64,000 nucleotides of DNA from Epithemia pelagica. Lineage: Eukaryota > Bacillariophyta > Bacillariophyceae > Surirellales > Surirellaceae. Shown piece by piece: positions 20,321 to 31,400 of the stretch (its first letter is position 1; every line of letters begins with the position of its first letter). The notes below the pieces were generated by a model. It saw only the letters and a program-made list of their open reading frames with translations. It made no database searches and had not been told where the DNA came from. The translations under genes were made by a program, and so were the position numbers. The stretch is taken from contig OX337238.1 in NCBI GenBank assembly GCA_946965045.2, positions 1,054,001 to 1,118,000 on the forward strand, written 5' to 3'.

Positions 20321-21868
20321 CTAAAAAGAAGGGGTATTGTACATATTGGTGGGTGGTTGTCCTTGGGTGTTGGAGCTGTCAGCTTGCTGTTGTTCGCTAG
20401 TTTCTTGTCCTTTCGCACGTCGCAGTTGTTCTCTGAGGTCAGCATTTTCTTTTTCTAGGCGAGCGTTTTCAGCCATCACTCGCTTATCACGATCGTCGTT
20501 TGTAGTCAATTGGCTTGGTGTAATGGAGGATCGTCTGGTTTCCACAACTTTTGGAATGTTGACAGTCTTCACGTTTGTAGGGCTGATCCAGGCTTGAGTT
20601 GCTGCGGATGATCCAGTAGGCGGCTTTCCTCGAGCATCGTTTGCTTCGTCATCATCGTCTAACATATTCTCTTTTGCGTATAGGGAAGCGCATGAGGACA
20701 AATATGTCTCGTAAGAGACTTCATTTGTATCGTCGTCTTCGGCGATTCGGCGTTTGTGCTTGAATGCGACTCTTGCTGGTTGTGGCAGATTGCCCGGGCT
20801 CCTGTTCTCGGTGCTAATGATCTCTCGTACCCAATCCGCTATGAATTCTTCCAACTTGTTGGCAACGGAATCAAAGTAGGCCTCTGTGGTATGAATGTTC
20901 CAACGACCTTTTTCCTCAAGTTTCTTATGGCGCGCAATTTCTGTAACTCCTTCGATTTGGAAGATCTTTCCTTCGAGATAGAACATAATGTCTTCATTCA
21001 CACCCTCTATCGGAATCACTTTGTGATCAGAGAGAAAGTCGTTCTGGGCATAAATTGATTCCAAATAGTAGGTCCTGCTTTCGTCACTTTCGTGTTTAAA
21101 ACGGTGAAACATGAATTTAGGATCCTTCTTGAAAGTTTCATTTAGAAGCCGTAGAATCTCTTTGGCATCTTCTTGTCGGCATTGGAGGCCATATGCCTTT
21201 GTTGATCGGTAGCGTTTGCGAAGGGTATATGTAAATGGCGAGGAGAAATGGATTCGGAACTTCGGGATCTTCTTTTCTGGGCATTTGGTTTCTTTATAGA
21301 TCTCTTTGATGAGTCTTTCCGTCACTTTGCTTTCCATGGTATTGGCAGGATCGATTCCAACGAAAAACCCGATATTCGAAATACGTGTCTCGTCTTCTTT
21401 CCAGTGATGAACCAGCATTTTGCCGTGGTGTTCTTTCAATCTTTGCTCGACAGAATGGTGGCGTCGTATCTGGCTAATCGGAACTCTTGAGTGAATGCGA
21501 TGAAAGATGAGGTACAGTGGATCTCGTTGTTTCTTGTCATTGCCTTTCATGAAGTGCAATTCGTAATTCCTCGCATAATCGTTGTAATTCTTGAGAGTGT
21601 TTAGATCTTTTACTTTTCTCCCGTGGTTGTTGAAAATAGTTATTTCTGGATATACTTGGCGGATAACTTGAAGAACTGAGAAATGGGTTGATGCTACCTT
21701 GGTGTTTTCATTCTTGTCGGGGCGAAAGATAAACTTCACGACGTATTCTTTCTCCTCGCCTTCGTAGTAGACTTTCTTGTTGTCAACATCAGTTGTGTTG
21801 CAACTTGCTTCATCCATCTCTTGGTCTTTGGTGGAAGAATCTCGGGCCTCTACGCCGTCGTCGGCCAT
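20321..21868 (-). CDS. LINE ORF1 protein (515 aa)
   Basis: This is the presumed RNA-binding chaperone of the LINE. The ATG at 21868 is the first in frame. The N-terminal 40 residues are acidic. The middle (about 45-380) is a charged folded region rich in Lys and aromatic residues, with no zinc knuckle or RRM signature that I can recognise. The C-terminal part (about 440-490) has a clear heptad coiled coil (ARLEKENADLREQLRRAKGQ) followed by a Gln/Ser/Pro tail. A coiled coil usually supports ORF1 multimerisation. It is placed directly upstream of ORF2 on the same strand. Confidence 0.8.
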   Translation of the reverse strand: MADDGVEARDSSTKDQEMDEASCNTTDVDNKKVYYEGEEKEYVVKFIFRPDKNENTKVASTHFSVLQVIRQVYPEITIFNNHGRKVKDLNTLKNYNDYARNYELHFMKGNDKKQRDPLYLIFHRIHSRVPISQIRRHHSVEQRLKEHHGKMLVHHWKEDETRISNIGFFVGIDPANTMESKVTERLIKEIYKETKCPEKKIPKFRIHFSSPFTYTLRKRYRSTKAYGLQCRQEDAKEILRLLNETFKKDPKFMFHRFKHESDESRTYYLESIYAQNDFLSDHKVIPIEGVNEDIMFYLEGKIFQIEGVTEIARHKKLEEKGRWNIHTTEAYFDSVANKLEEFIADWVREIISTENRSPGNLPQPARVAFKHKRRIAEDDDTNEVSYETYLSSCASLYAKENMLDDDDEANDARGKPPTGSSAATQAWISPTNVKTVNIPKVVETRRSSITPSQLTTNDDRDKRVMAENARLEKENADLREQLRRAKGQETSEQQQADSSNTQGQPPTNMYNTPSF

Positions 21869-23202
21869 GGTGGTCGTAGAGGTGCTCCAGCGGCTACGTA
21901 GCGCTCAGTACTGAGTCTACAGAAATTTCAAATACCAATGACAACTCACTGAGTAACTAGGGCTTTCACTTTTGCCTGATCTCAGAATTATTAACCTTAC
22001 GAGTCTAGGCTCTGTATTGGCACCTATAAACCGTACGTACGTCGTCCGCACAGAACTCTGTCCTTCTCCCCCATAAAATCTCCCAAAAGCAAATCGTCAT
22101 GTAGAATGGCCGGCGTGCAAGTGACAGTTGAAGGTTGGCGGGCGTCCTCTGCTCAACACGATTCAAATTCCAGACGCTCGCGAGCGACTGCTCATAAAAA
22201 CCGTGAGAGCAAAAACTGAAGGGCCCTATCACGGTACCGGTAAGACCATCGGCCATGGCACATGAACCGCGGACGAATCATTGTAGACTGTAGACAGAGC
22301 GCGTCTTTCCTTCAGTTGTTGTTTGTGCCTTCTGTTTCTTCTTAGGATTGATTGATTGGTAGTGTTTTCGCCCATTTTCTCATTGTAGGGCATGTCACAT
22401 CCATGGTTCGAGTTGTCTACTAGGTAGGGGACGGTTTGGTTTCTTCTTCTTACTCTTAGGAGTAGTAATCCATGTTGTAGATGGCAAACTACATCATGTC
22501 ACCACTTTCTTTCTAGGCTAATGGTCGCTGAGACAAATTCATAGTGTTTGCTGTATCTTCTTCAAGGTGAAGACGAGGAGAAGGAGAAGAAGAAAGACAA
22601 GAGAATCCCTGGTAGAGCAGGACACCACCATTGACCTTGATATTTACCCCTATGATAAAATATAGAACAGGAATTCCACCTAGACTAGTATCAGAGTAAA
22701 AGGGCTACAAATGAATCAATCATCAAGACTACAAGCGAAATTGGACTGGTGAAAAGTGAGACGTCGCAACGAGTCGAGAAAATGGGGCTCAAGGGGTGTA
22801 TGCGAACAAAAACAACAGGGAGGGACTATTGAGATGCTTGTCCTTAGCCCAATCGCAGCTCTGTCTTTCTTTACTTACCTGGGTAGCATGGAAGCTGAAA
22901 AATCATGCCATTGCAAGAATTGCCATGGACATGGCCGCTGTAATGGAGGTTTGTTTGTTTTTTTATAGAGTGTATGCGGAATTCGTGCACCAACCACCAA
23001 CGGCAACCGTCATGCACGCTGGGCCGCTCAAACTGAATTGAAATGTTGTGACAAGGAAATGCCGGCGTGTCCTTTCTGATTTTTTATGGAAAATTGGATT
23101 TTAATCGAGAAAAAAACTCCATTGGGGGGACAGTTTGCGGACGACGTACATACGACTAATAGGTGGTCACCTATACCGAGGGTTCTTCGGAAGTGCAAAA
23201 TC
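21869..23202. other. no confident gene
   Basis: This stretch probably includes the LINE 5' UTR next to 21868. An 83-codon frame with ATG (22256-22005, minus) and other short frames have no recognisable product. I see no RNA gene. Confidence 0.5.
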
Positions 23203-23962
23203 TGGCGTAACCCACCCCCTAGCGGGGGTGTTTTTGAGGTTGTAATTTCGTTGAAACACCCCTATCTCTCTGGTAGAAAAATAACCTGTTTCTAGTCGGC
23301 AGGCATATCTCATTCCATCCATCGCGATAACAACACGGACCTCGGTGTTGCACCTGTTGTTGTGCACCTATTTTGACACTTGGTACCTGTCGGGCGAGTC
23401 ATAGGCCTCTAACCAATAGCGTAGGATACATCTGCATGGCCAAAATATGAAGGTTGAGTCTATTGTGGAGCTGGTTCACAGGCACCATGCCTCGTGGCAC
23501 GGTCATACGGAAGCAACGCCTCACCATTTCGAACGAAGCATCTCAGAGGGATGTATGGCTCTTATCATTCATTGTTTCGACACCTAATGGTACACAATAT
23601 ACATAACAGTAGTAACGGAGTGTATCGACAGCAGGACCTCTATTCCCATGTGTTTTTGGGGCCATCATGGTCTCGTGTCGTGCCATAATGCTGGGCCACT
23701 ATTTTCATCCTTGCCTAGAGTGACCCTCATGCACTGTGCCGCTCACAATGCACTACCATGGTACTAATATGAATCACACGATGGTCGGATCATGATGGGG
23801 TGACCATAGGAGGTCACCAGCAACAACAAAGTTTGATTGTTGTGTTGTTATCGTGGTTGTGAAAATGAGATATGCCTGCCGACTAGACCGGACACCAGAG
23901 AGATGGGGGTGGCTACACGAAATTAAACCCTCTTAGCCGCCCCCGCTAGGGGGTGGGCGTAA
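23203..23962. mobile_element. non-autonomous inverted-repeat element (MITE-like, about 760 bp)
   Basis: Arms of about 130 bp at 23203-23335 and 23838-23962 are reverse complements with scattered changes. Both contain CCACCCCCTAGCGGGGG, a TAATTTCG block, ATCTCTCTGG, TAGTCGGCAGGCATATCTCA and GATAACAACAC. The 500-bp interior has no substantial ORF. The outer arm sequence resembles the dispersed repeats at 11898-12125 and 23969-24195. No transposase is present. Confidence 0.8.
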
Positions 23963-23968
23963 CCACAA

Positions 23969-24195
23969 TTATTGCAAATAGCCCCCAGCGAGGGTTTTTC
24001 GGAGGTAGTAATTTCGTTGAAACTGATCGATGGATCTTGACGGTAGGCAAATTTAAAATTTAACCACCCTCGCTGGGGACTAGTCATCCAATATTCCTTA
24101 GCGGTAGTCATTCATCAGTCATCAGTCATCAGTCCCGCAATCGTCCCACTCCCACTCCCACCTTTGGGTCGAAGGAACGAAATTGTCGAGTTTCA
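23969..24195. repeat. dispersed repeat, second copy of 11898-12125
   Basis: It carries CCCCCAGCGAGGGTTTTTCG, GTAGTAATTTCGTTGAAAC, ATTCCTTAGCGGTAGTC and the TCATCAG triplet as at 11898-12125, with a diverged centre. It abuts the inverted-repeat element on its right. Confidence 0.75.
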
Positions 24196-24295
24196 TGTTT
24201 GTAATTTTGTCAGTCTTTGCACTTCGCAGCGAACTCGTGGTCGAGTACATGTTGTATTGTTTATATTGTATATTGTTACCGCAGTTATCTTCTAC

Positions 24296-24453
24296 GAAGA
24301 GACACTACGAACACATCCTGAGCACGTGTCGTTTCGAGTCTGTCCGAGAGATCGCAAGTCAGTCAAAACTTTGTCCGTTGGGTTTCCTAAAAGATACGAA
24401 ACTACAATCAGACACACAGTTTTGCCGAAGGCCTCAGAACCGAAAATGGCTCC
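24296..24453 (-). repeat. YR-2 repeat B2, right terminus
   Basis: A 158-bp copy of B1, offset 437 bp, with two differences. A 2-nt AC precedes both copies on the plus strand and is a candidate crossover core. Confidence 0.95.
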
Positions 24454-24479
24454 GGGCGGGGTAGGGGAAATTTTTAAAT

Positions 24480-24732
24480 TAGCTAACTAGGATCTTGCGA
24501 TTGCCTGTGTACTCGTCTCGTAACGTTGCTTGCAAAGATGCTGAACCCGAGAAGAGTGAGCTCTTCTCACGATCCTTCGATCCAGAATCAGGAGTCATCC
24601 GAATCGTAAAACTGAGGTGAACGAAATCGGATGCTCGCCTCGCGACGAGGAGGCGGAGCGGTCGCACCTCTGATGTCGGTCGCAGGAGTCTGGCCAGCAT
24701 CGGCCACGTCACTCCACATCAGTACAGACAAC
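24480..24732 (-). repeat. YR-2 repeat A2
   Basis: A 253-bp copy of A1 at 39320-39572, offset 14840, with one difference (T at 24606, G in A1). It directly abuts B1. Confidence 0.95.
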
Positions 24733-24890
24733 GAAGAGACACTACGAACACATCCTGAGCACGTGTCGTTTCGAGTCTGTCCAAGAGATCGCAAGTCAGT
24801 CAAAACTTTGTCCGTTGGGTTTCCTAAAAGATACGAAACTACAATCAGACACACACTTTTGCCGAAGGCCTCAGAACCGAAAATGGCTCC
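24733..24890 (-). repeat. YR-2 repeat B1
   Basis: Internal copy of the 158-bp B repeat, starting 50 nt beyond the recombinase stop codon. Confidence 0.95.
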
Positions 24891-24940
24891 ATACCATTGT
24901 CCATTAATCGGTTGACTGACATGTTATGGATCGGCTTCTA

Positions 24941-25857
24941 TTAGAAGTCGAGGAATGATATGTTGGGGAACTGGTTGATGGGTCCCTGGCCATTGTGGTT
25001 GAAGAGGTTCTCTTCGGGCGATTCCATCGCCGTTTCTGTATTCGTTTGAAGAGCTGGCTCGAGAAGGTTGTCAAGACGGTTTCGAAGACGTTCGAGTGAT
25101 TCTGTTCTTGACTGAGCGGTTGTGTGATCCATGTGGCGGAAATCTTGGGTGGTCAGCATAAGCTGAGCCATTCCAGTCGTCCACTCCAAGACTTGTGGAC
25201 GAATATACTTCATGAAGGCAGTGGAGCTCCATCGGCCAAGAATCATGATCTTGGTGACGGAGCAATCGGCAAGAAACAAGGCCATGGCGGCCCCCGAACG
25301 AATGGAGTGGGTGCCAATGTCCATGTGGTTGTAACCGAATGCGGATTGGCCGCCGCCGCGCAGACAACTGGATCGGAGCAGGTCGTGAACGTCTTCTTGT
25401 CGGATGAAACGTGGTTTCTTGTCGGGTTGCTCGGGGTCAAACCAACAATTCACCGGTGTTGTGGGTGGTGCATCGGGGCGGTAGTGGAGAATGCGACGGA
25501 GTACTCGGCCCCAAAGGAGAACTGGGTCGAAGATGGGGTCGGAGGTACGGCTTTGGGTGCGAGTCTCGGCTTTGTGGTTGTTCTTCTGCTCCACAAATGT
25601 GATGGAGACGAAGCGAGCAAGTTTGTGGAATTGGGGGTGATCGGCCGAGATTGTAATGTGTTTGTCTTTGGTGGTGAAGACGAAATCTCCTATGGTTAGG
25701 AGCTTGGTTTTCCCTCGGGATGGGACGGTGACATATTCGCAGCTTCTGCAACCAAAGAAGTATGCGCAGCAAGTGAGATCGGCTGTGCAGGCTTCAAAGG
25801 AGATAACGTCGATTTGTAGTGTAACGATGGTAGTAGTGTTGGACTTGTTCTTGGTTA
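24941..25857 (-). pseudogene. YR-2 tyrosine recombinase, 3' part (split by Copia-1)
   Basis: This is the C-terminal catalytic part of the recombinase. Reading leftward from the insertion, it contains the box A arginine in FFGCRSCEYV (about 25740), the H-x-x-R motif in GTHSIRSGAA (about 25300), and GRWSS followed by the probable nucleophile tyrosine in MKYIRPQ (about 25215). All four catalytic positions lie in this half. The frame continues without a break into the 5' part at 33105-33583 if Copia-1 and one copy of the 5-bp target duplication are ignored, so the gene was open before the insertion. It ends at TAA 24943-24941. The last 50 residues are Asn/Gln/Glu-rich. Confidence 0.9.
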
Positions 25858-25862
25858 AGCAG
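25858..25862. other. target-site duplication AGCAG, left of Copia-1
   Basis: AGCAG directly precedes the 5' LTR and recurs at 33100-33104 after the 3' LTR. Five bases is the usual length for Ty1/copia integration. Confidence 0.95.
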
Positions 25863-26031
25863 TGAAAAGGGTGCGACCTAATGGAGACTAGCCTAGAGCT
25901 GACTCACAAGGTCCTACGTCACCTTGCCCAACCAGCCTCACACTTGGACTGACGCACTACTTGCATATCTTTTAGGAACGTACGAACTAGTTAATCTTCT
26001 ATCATAATTTTCCCAATTCATCCCCTTTTCA
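25863..26031 (+). repeat. Copia-1 5' LTR
   Basis: 169 bp, beginning TGAAAAGGGT and ending CCCCTTTTCA, so the tips form an inverted repeat. I find no difference from the 3' LTR. Confidence 0.97.
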
Positions 26032-26043
26032 GGTTATGAGCCC
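26032..26043 (+). other. Copia-1 primer-binding site
   Basis: GGTTATGAGCCC directly follows the LTR. It is complementary to GGGCUCAUAACC, the anticodon arm of initiator tRNA-Met in many organisms, not to a tRNA 3' end. This suggests priming by a half-tRNA, as known for Drosophila copia. The diatom tRNA itself is not in the window. Confidence 0.7.
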
Positions 26044-26225
26044 AAGTATCACGCAATAAAGCCTGTTGCGAGAAGACCATAACGATTTCGGTGGACCAGT
26101 TCAAGCTTTCGACGTTGAGGAAATCCGTCTGAACGGCCGTTGAAGTCCAAGACCTACCAGTTTCGATAGCCAGTGTTGCATCGAAGAAGCAAGAACCAGG
26201 TGGTTTCGTTGCGATTTTCCAGTGA

Positions 26226-27794
26226 ATGGAAACGATAGCTGACTTCCTCAGACTCGGAGCAGCTGCTAACAAAGAAGACTCTGACTCTTCAAGAATTCCA
26301 GGCTGGTCCTCTGACGAATCAAGCTTAAGTAGTATTGAAACAATGAGTACTAAGGTCGTTATAAACGGAGAAGAGGTTGAAGTGAATACCAGTGCCACTC
26401 CGTCCCAAGATGTGGAAACAGCCCTGTTCAAGAAAGAAGACCGTGAAGGAATGGGCGCAGAGAAGCGCCAAGAACTGTTCTCGAAGGCTGCCGCTTCGAC
26501 CCCTGCCAAATTCGATCTGCTCTCAGCCAATATCACAGACGTGAAACAGCTGGAAGAGTGTTATAATCTTAACTTGATGGTTTCCCGTCTTAAGAGTCAA
26601 CATATCATCTATGATATGCACGACGTGTTCACGATTGTTACACCCGATGGTACAGGACCAGACCTCAAGACAGACGCTCCTCCGAAAGACTTATATACGT
26701 ACTATGGAGAGCTTTCTGAAGAAGACGTTGCTGCCAGTAATGAGTGGTACTCAACTTGGCCAAGAAAGTCCTGGTATCGTGAAAATTTGATGCTCACGGC
26801 GAAGCAACTTGAAGCAAGCATGAAAAATGCCCTTTGGACGAAAGTCTATGAACGGTATAAACGGTATAAGACCGAGCAACAAGGAGGTCCCTTACTTTTC
26901 GTCATCATGATGAAACTACTTGTTACCCACACGGAACAAGCTACGAAGACGCTAGTAGACACTGTTGAGAATCTTAAGATCTCTAAAGTTCGCGGTGAGA
27001 ACGTCTCGAAAATTGTGAGCCTTATCCTTGGCGCACACGAGCGATTGGAAGCTATTGCGAATGTCCCCGACGACTTCTCTAAAACTGTTCTAAAAGTTCT
27101 ACAGACTAGTTCTGTGGATCAGTTCAACAAAGTCTTTGAACTAATTGAGAGTCAAGCACGAATCGCCGGTGCTCTGTCACGATCTACACCCTCTACCCAA
27201 GCTCAATTCGAGATCCCCTCTGTTGAAGCCTTGTTGGATCTAGCCGAACAAGAGTACCTCTCATTGTGCCGTTCCAACGACTGGACGGGCATCAAGACAC
27301 GAGGAAGTCCCTCGACTTTCACAGCTGGTGGTACCAAGACCGATTCTGGTGGCCGCAAGTGAGAGCCCGTCTGTTGGAACTGCGATGGCGAGCATACGAT
27401 CAAGGATTGTCCCAAGCCCAAAAATGAAGCCTTGATCGAAGCCAACCGCCAGAAGTACAATGCCAAGAAGAAAGCTCGTGAAAATGGAGCGGGTGATCGT
27501 TCTCGCACCTCCAACAAATGGCGTCCCCCTTCGTCGGAAGAGAACGGCAAGCGCGTCATTGATGGCAAGACCATGTACTGGGATGCCTCTTCCAAGCGTT
27601 GGAACAAGACTCAAGGGAATGTCGCGATAGATGGCGACACCACTCCAACCGATAGGACCCCTCAAGTGCGAATTGCTGGCGCTTCTGCCCATGTTGCCTC
27701 CACTGGAACCACAGGAACGACGAATGCCCAATCTCGTCGCGTAATTGAACGCACCCTGGAGTCTTTGATGACCCAGGTGCAAAACCTCTCTTGA
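26226..27794 (+). CDS. Copia-1 gag, with an in-frame TGA before the zinc knuckle
   Basis: This is the capsid/nucleocapsid protein. The ATG at 26226 opens 378 codons to TGA 27360-27362. The same frame then runs on to TGA 27792-27794. The first part is the helical UBN2/gag-like capsid region (LWTKVYERYKRYK..., LVTHTEQATKTLVDTVENLK...). The part beyond the stop begins within a few codons with a CCHC zinc knuckle (CWNCDGEHTIKDC, about 27377-27415) and a basic nucleocapsid tail. The TGA therefore separates capsid from nucleocapsid. It could be a nonsense mutation (one change from CGA) or a leaky stop. I see no strong stem-loop after it. Confidence 0.85.
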
Positions 27795-27994
27795 TGGTGT
27801 GGCCGTCGACGTCCTGTCGATGTAGGCCTCTTTTTCCCGATAACCTCATCTCCCAGGAGGGATACCTGGGTTGATTTAGTTTGGTTGTTGCTTTGTGTTT
27901 TTCTGAGCGTGTTTTTCTCCTTGCATTTCTGTTCAATGATGCCCTGGGCCCTATCTTTCGTCGCAATCTGGTTGCGAGAGGGAGGTCCGCGTGG

Positions 27995-28404
27995 TGGCTA
28001 TTCTTCGTTCCCTTATGCCACCTTTGGTCCCAACCAGATGCAACGACGACGACGGCGTTACAAGACTCGAATTTATCACGTGCGACGCCGGTTTACTACT
28101 AATATAATGACCTTTGACTGCACAACGGATTCAACGGTTACATGGGCTGGTACGATTGACTGTCAACGGACCCCTTTTACTAAGGCCCGAGTGCCCTCTT
28201 GGCTATTCTTCGTTCCCTTATGCCACCTTTGGTCCCAACCAGATGCAACGACGACGACGGCGTTACAAGACTCGAGTTTATCACGTGCGACGCCGGTTTA
28301 CTACTAATATAATGACCTTTGACTGCACAACGGATTCAACGGTTACATGGGCTGGTACGATTGACTGTCAACGGACCCCTTTTACTAAGGCCCGAGTGCC
28401 CTCT
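27995..28404 (+). repeat. 205-bp tandem duplication at the Copia-1 gag-pol junction
   Basis: The segment 27995-28199 is repeated at 28200-28404 with almost no change, starting TGGCTATTCTTCG. Its length is one more than a multiple of three, so it shifts the frame between gag and pol. It may be a recent mutation or an assembly error. Confidence 0.95.
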
Positions 28405-31400
28405 GTCCGAAGACGCGCGAGGCGAGACAAGAAACGAGCGAAGGCGACACAAGAAAACTACCAGACCAAAGAAAACTACGCATGACACCTATGATTTCAA
28501 CTTCCAAGGCATCTATGTCCCTACAACATGGACAATACAAGACGAGCCGCCTCTAGATCCAACATCAGAGCGACTATCTCGTTGGTTTGGGTCAGCTGAA
28601 GAGCTTCAGTCTGCAATTTGGAAGCCATGTCTGAGCAAGGGGCCGGATCCATTGGCCCAGTTTCGTGCCATTCGAGCATTGAGTGGCTCCACATTCTCAA
28701 GATCTCGGTCAACCAAGCAACGAATGCAGCAAGCAATGATTGCCGCTGCCAAGTTAACCGGAAAATTGCCTCCTCGAACTGATCCTGAGTCCTTGTTACC
28801 ACCAGCATTGCAGCATCGCATGTCTGTCTATCTCAATGCAGCAGACGATGCAGACCTGCCTGTGGTGATCGATACAGGAGCATCCACATCGTTGACTCCT
28901 CGACTAGAAGACTTTGATGGACCACTCAAAGAGTGTGAGACCACTGAGCTGAATGGATTATCCAGCACAACAGCCGTGGTTGGAGTAGGAATGGCTGCCT
29001 GGACGTTAAGGGACGTGTTTGGTGTGGTCCGAACCATCCGAACACGGGCCTACTACGTTCCAGAGGCGCAGATACGCCTGTTTAGCCCCCAAACCTACTT
29101 CCAAGAGCAAGCTAAAGGCGAATTGCTGGTAAATGCCTTTCGTTCTCGATTGACTCTTCACGATGGGAGCGAACTGGAGTTCCCCTTTCATCCCAACAGT
29201 AACCTCCCTTTGATGCTCTCTGGACGACAAACCAAGATGGGCCTTGCCTTCGAAGACGTCATGGCCTTATCCAAAGAGTTTGATTGTCGTGGTCTTATGT
29301 CAGTGGCGGATGAAACAAATCAGAATGTCACCTAGGCGCAGAGAGAGCTATTGACCTGGCACTGGAAGTTAGGTCACGCTAATTTTGAATGGATCCAGGA
29401 TTTGTGTCGCGATCCTAAAACGGATCGACGTCGAATTCTCCACACGAAGCATCGACAAGTGTCAAGTTGTCCTGTCAATGGTTTGCGCTGCACAGCTTGT
29501 CAATTGGGCAAACAGAGGCGTCGTGGTGCTAATACCCAACATACGAACACAAAGGATGGTCGTCACATGGTCACTCGGTCAGAGAATCTTCGACCAGGTG
29601 ACTGCGTTAGCCTTGACCAGTATGACTCGACGCTAACTGGCCGTCTCCCTCACACCAGAGGAAAGGAACCCAAGAAAGATCAGTACACTGGCGGTACATT
29701 GTTTATAGATCATGCTACAGGATTAATGCATTGTGTACATCAAGTCTCCCTAAACACTGGTGAAACCATCGAAGCCAAACTTCAATTCGAACGGTTTGCA
29801 CAGGACCATGGAGTTACAGTCAAGTCGTATCTGGCGGATAATGCCCCTTTTGGCAATACCAAGTTTGTGGACGCAGTGAAACATGCTGGTCAGTCCCTGT
29901 CGTTTGCTGGTGTGGGGGCCCATCACCAAAATGGTGTGGCCGAGCGTGGCGTCCGTACGGTAACCTCTTGGGCCCGTACTATGATGTTGCACGCAGTATT
30001 GCATTGGCCGGAGCACGCCCATGACCTAAGTCTATGGCCCTTCGCTCTCAATCATGCTTTCTGGTTGTGGAATAATCTTCCCAAGCGAGGTTCCTTTATT
30101 GCCCCGCTGGAATTATTTACCGGAACAGTTTTCCCTACCTTGGCCTATCTACATAGGAGCCATGTTTGGGGTTGCCCAGTGTACGTTTTGGACCCTAAGA
30201 TCCAAGACGGGAAGAAACTTCCCAAGTGGTCGCCTCGTGCACGTCGAGGGCAATATCTCGGAGTCTCTCCCGACCATTCTAGCACGGTGGGCTTAATTCT
30301 CAATATTTCTACCGGCTATGTGAGTCCGCAATATCACGTCGTCTACGACGACCTCTTTTCAAGTGTCCCTAACGCCGAAACTGGCGGTGTCCTACAACAA
30401 GATATGTTCACAGGGTCCTTTTGGGACCATCTTGTGGCCTCTGGTCTGGAGCGGATTGACGATGGCGATTTTGACGATGAACAGCCTCAGCCACCACCCC
30501 TTCACCACGACTGGCTGACCCCTGAGGAAGCTGATGCTCTTCGCCATCAACAAACCGACGCAGCTTGGATCAATCCCTTACCTTTGCCTCCTCCTCCACC
30601 CATCCCTGTTCCAGAGGGAGCTGCTGCTCCAGAGGGAGCTCTGGTGCCCTTGGCTCCAGAGGGAGATGACGACAGTGAGATTCAACTGGATGGAGACCCC
30701 ATTTTTCCTCACCTTTTTCCTTCGGATAACGTGGAGCCAAATCCACCAGCCGCTCCTCCAGATGACTTGATTCAACCTTTGGTGGTGGATGGAATGTGGG
30801 ACGGTCCCAACAACTCCACCATCGACTCTGGAGACGAAATTGTAATCTTTGAGCACGAGGAACAGGATGAGGAAGATCCAGTTCGCGCACAAGAGAAGTC
30901 AAGACGTGCGCAACATTTGGAACAGCCGGACGAGATGCACTTTGGTCGTGGAAAGCGCGCACGCAAACCTAATCCCAAGTACGCCTCGTATTCGCGTGAA
31001 CGTTGGCAGGAGCACGCGCTCTTTGGTCACGATGATTATGCGCGACTAAAGGTAAAGCGTGACTGCTTAAACGATTCATTCCTGGCAGGACTTGACTGGG
31101 ATTCAACCATCCGTGACCTCAAATCCACACAGTCAACGCTGATGAGTCGCATGATGGACATGAACACCAACCCTAAGACAGGAACTGTCGAGGCTATGCA
31201 TCCAATGGTACTGATCACCAAGGCCGATGCAGCGGATAACCCCAGATGGAATGAAGCCATGAGCGGTCCAGATGCCGCTGGCTTCATGGAGGCATGTAAA
31301 AAGGAAATAGACACGCTATTCCGCCTCATGAAGGCTTGGATAGTCGTCGATCGCCAACCTTGGATGAACGTAATCCCATCTACATGGGCCTTCAAAAGGA

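Larger units (their letters stand above)
13933..21868 (-). mobile_element. LINE (non-LTR) retrotransposon with ORF1 and ORF2
   Basis: The coordinates give the coding extent; UTR limits are not determined. ORF1 (about 21868-20321) has a C-terminal coiled coil, and ORF2 (20028-13933) carries an apurinic-type endonuclease, RT and RNase H, the order found in I-like and related clades with RNase H. I cannot assign a named clade. No target duplication was located. Both main ORFs are intact apart from an in-frame TAG that separates ORF1 from a 110-codon extension overlapping the start of ORF2. Confidence 0.9.

Noticed and set aside
21999-22256. 83-codon ATG frame upstream of the LINE
   Set aside because: No domain, signal or conservation clue; likely chance or LINE 5' leader.
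27885-28307. Hydrophobic frame after Copia-1 gag, considered as an envelope-like ORF
   Set aside because: Much of it is read through the 205-bp tandem duplication, it has no glycoprotein features, and Ty1/copia elements here have no reason to carry env before pol.
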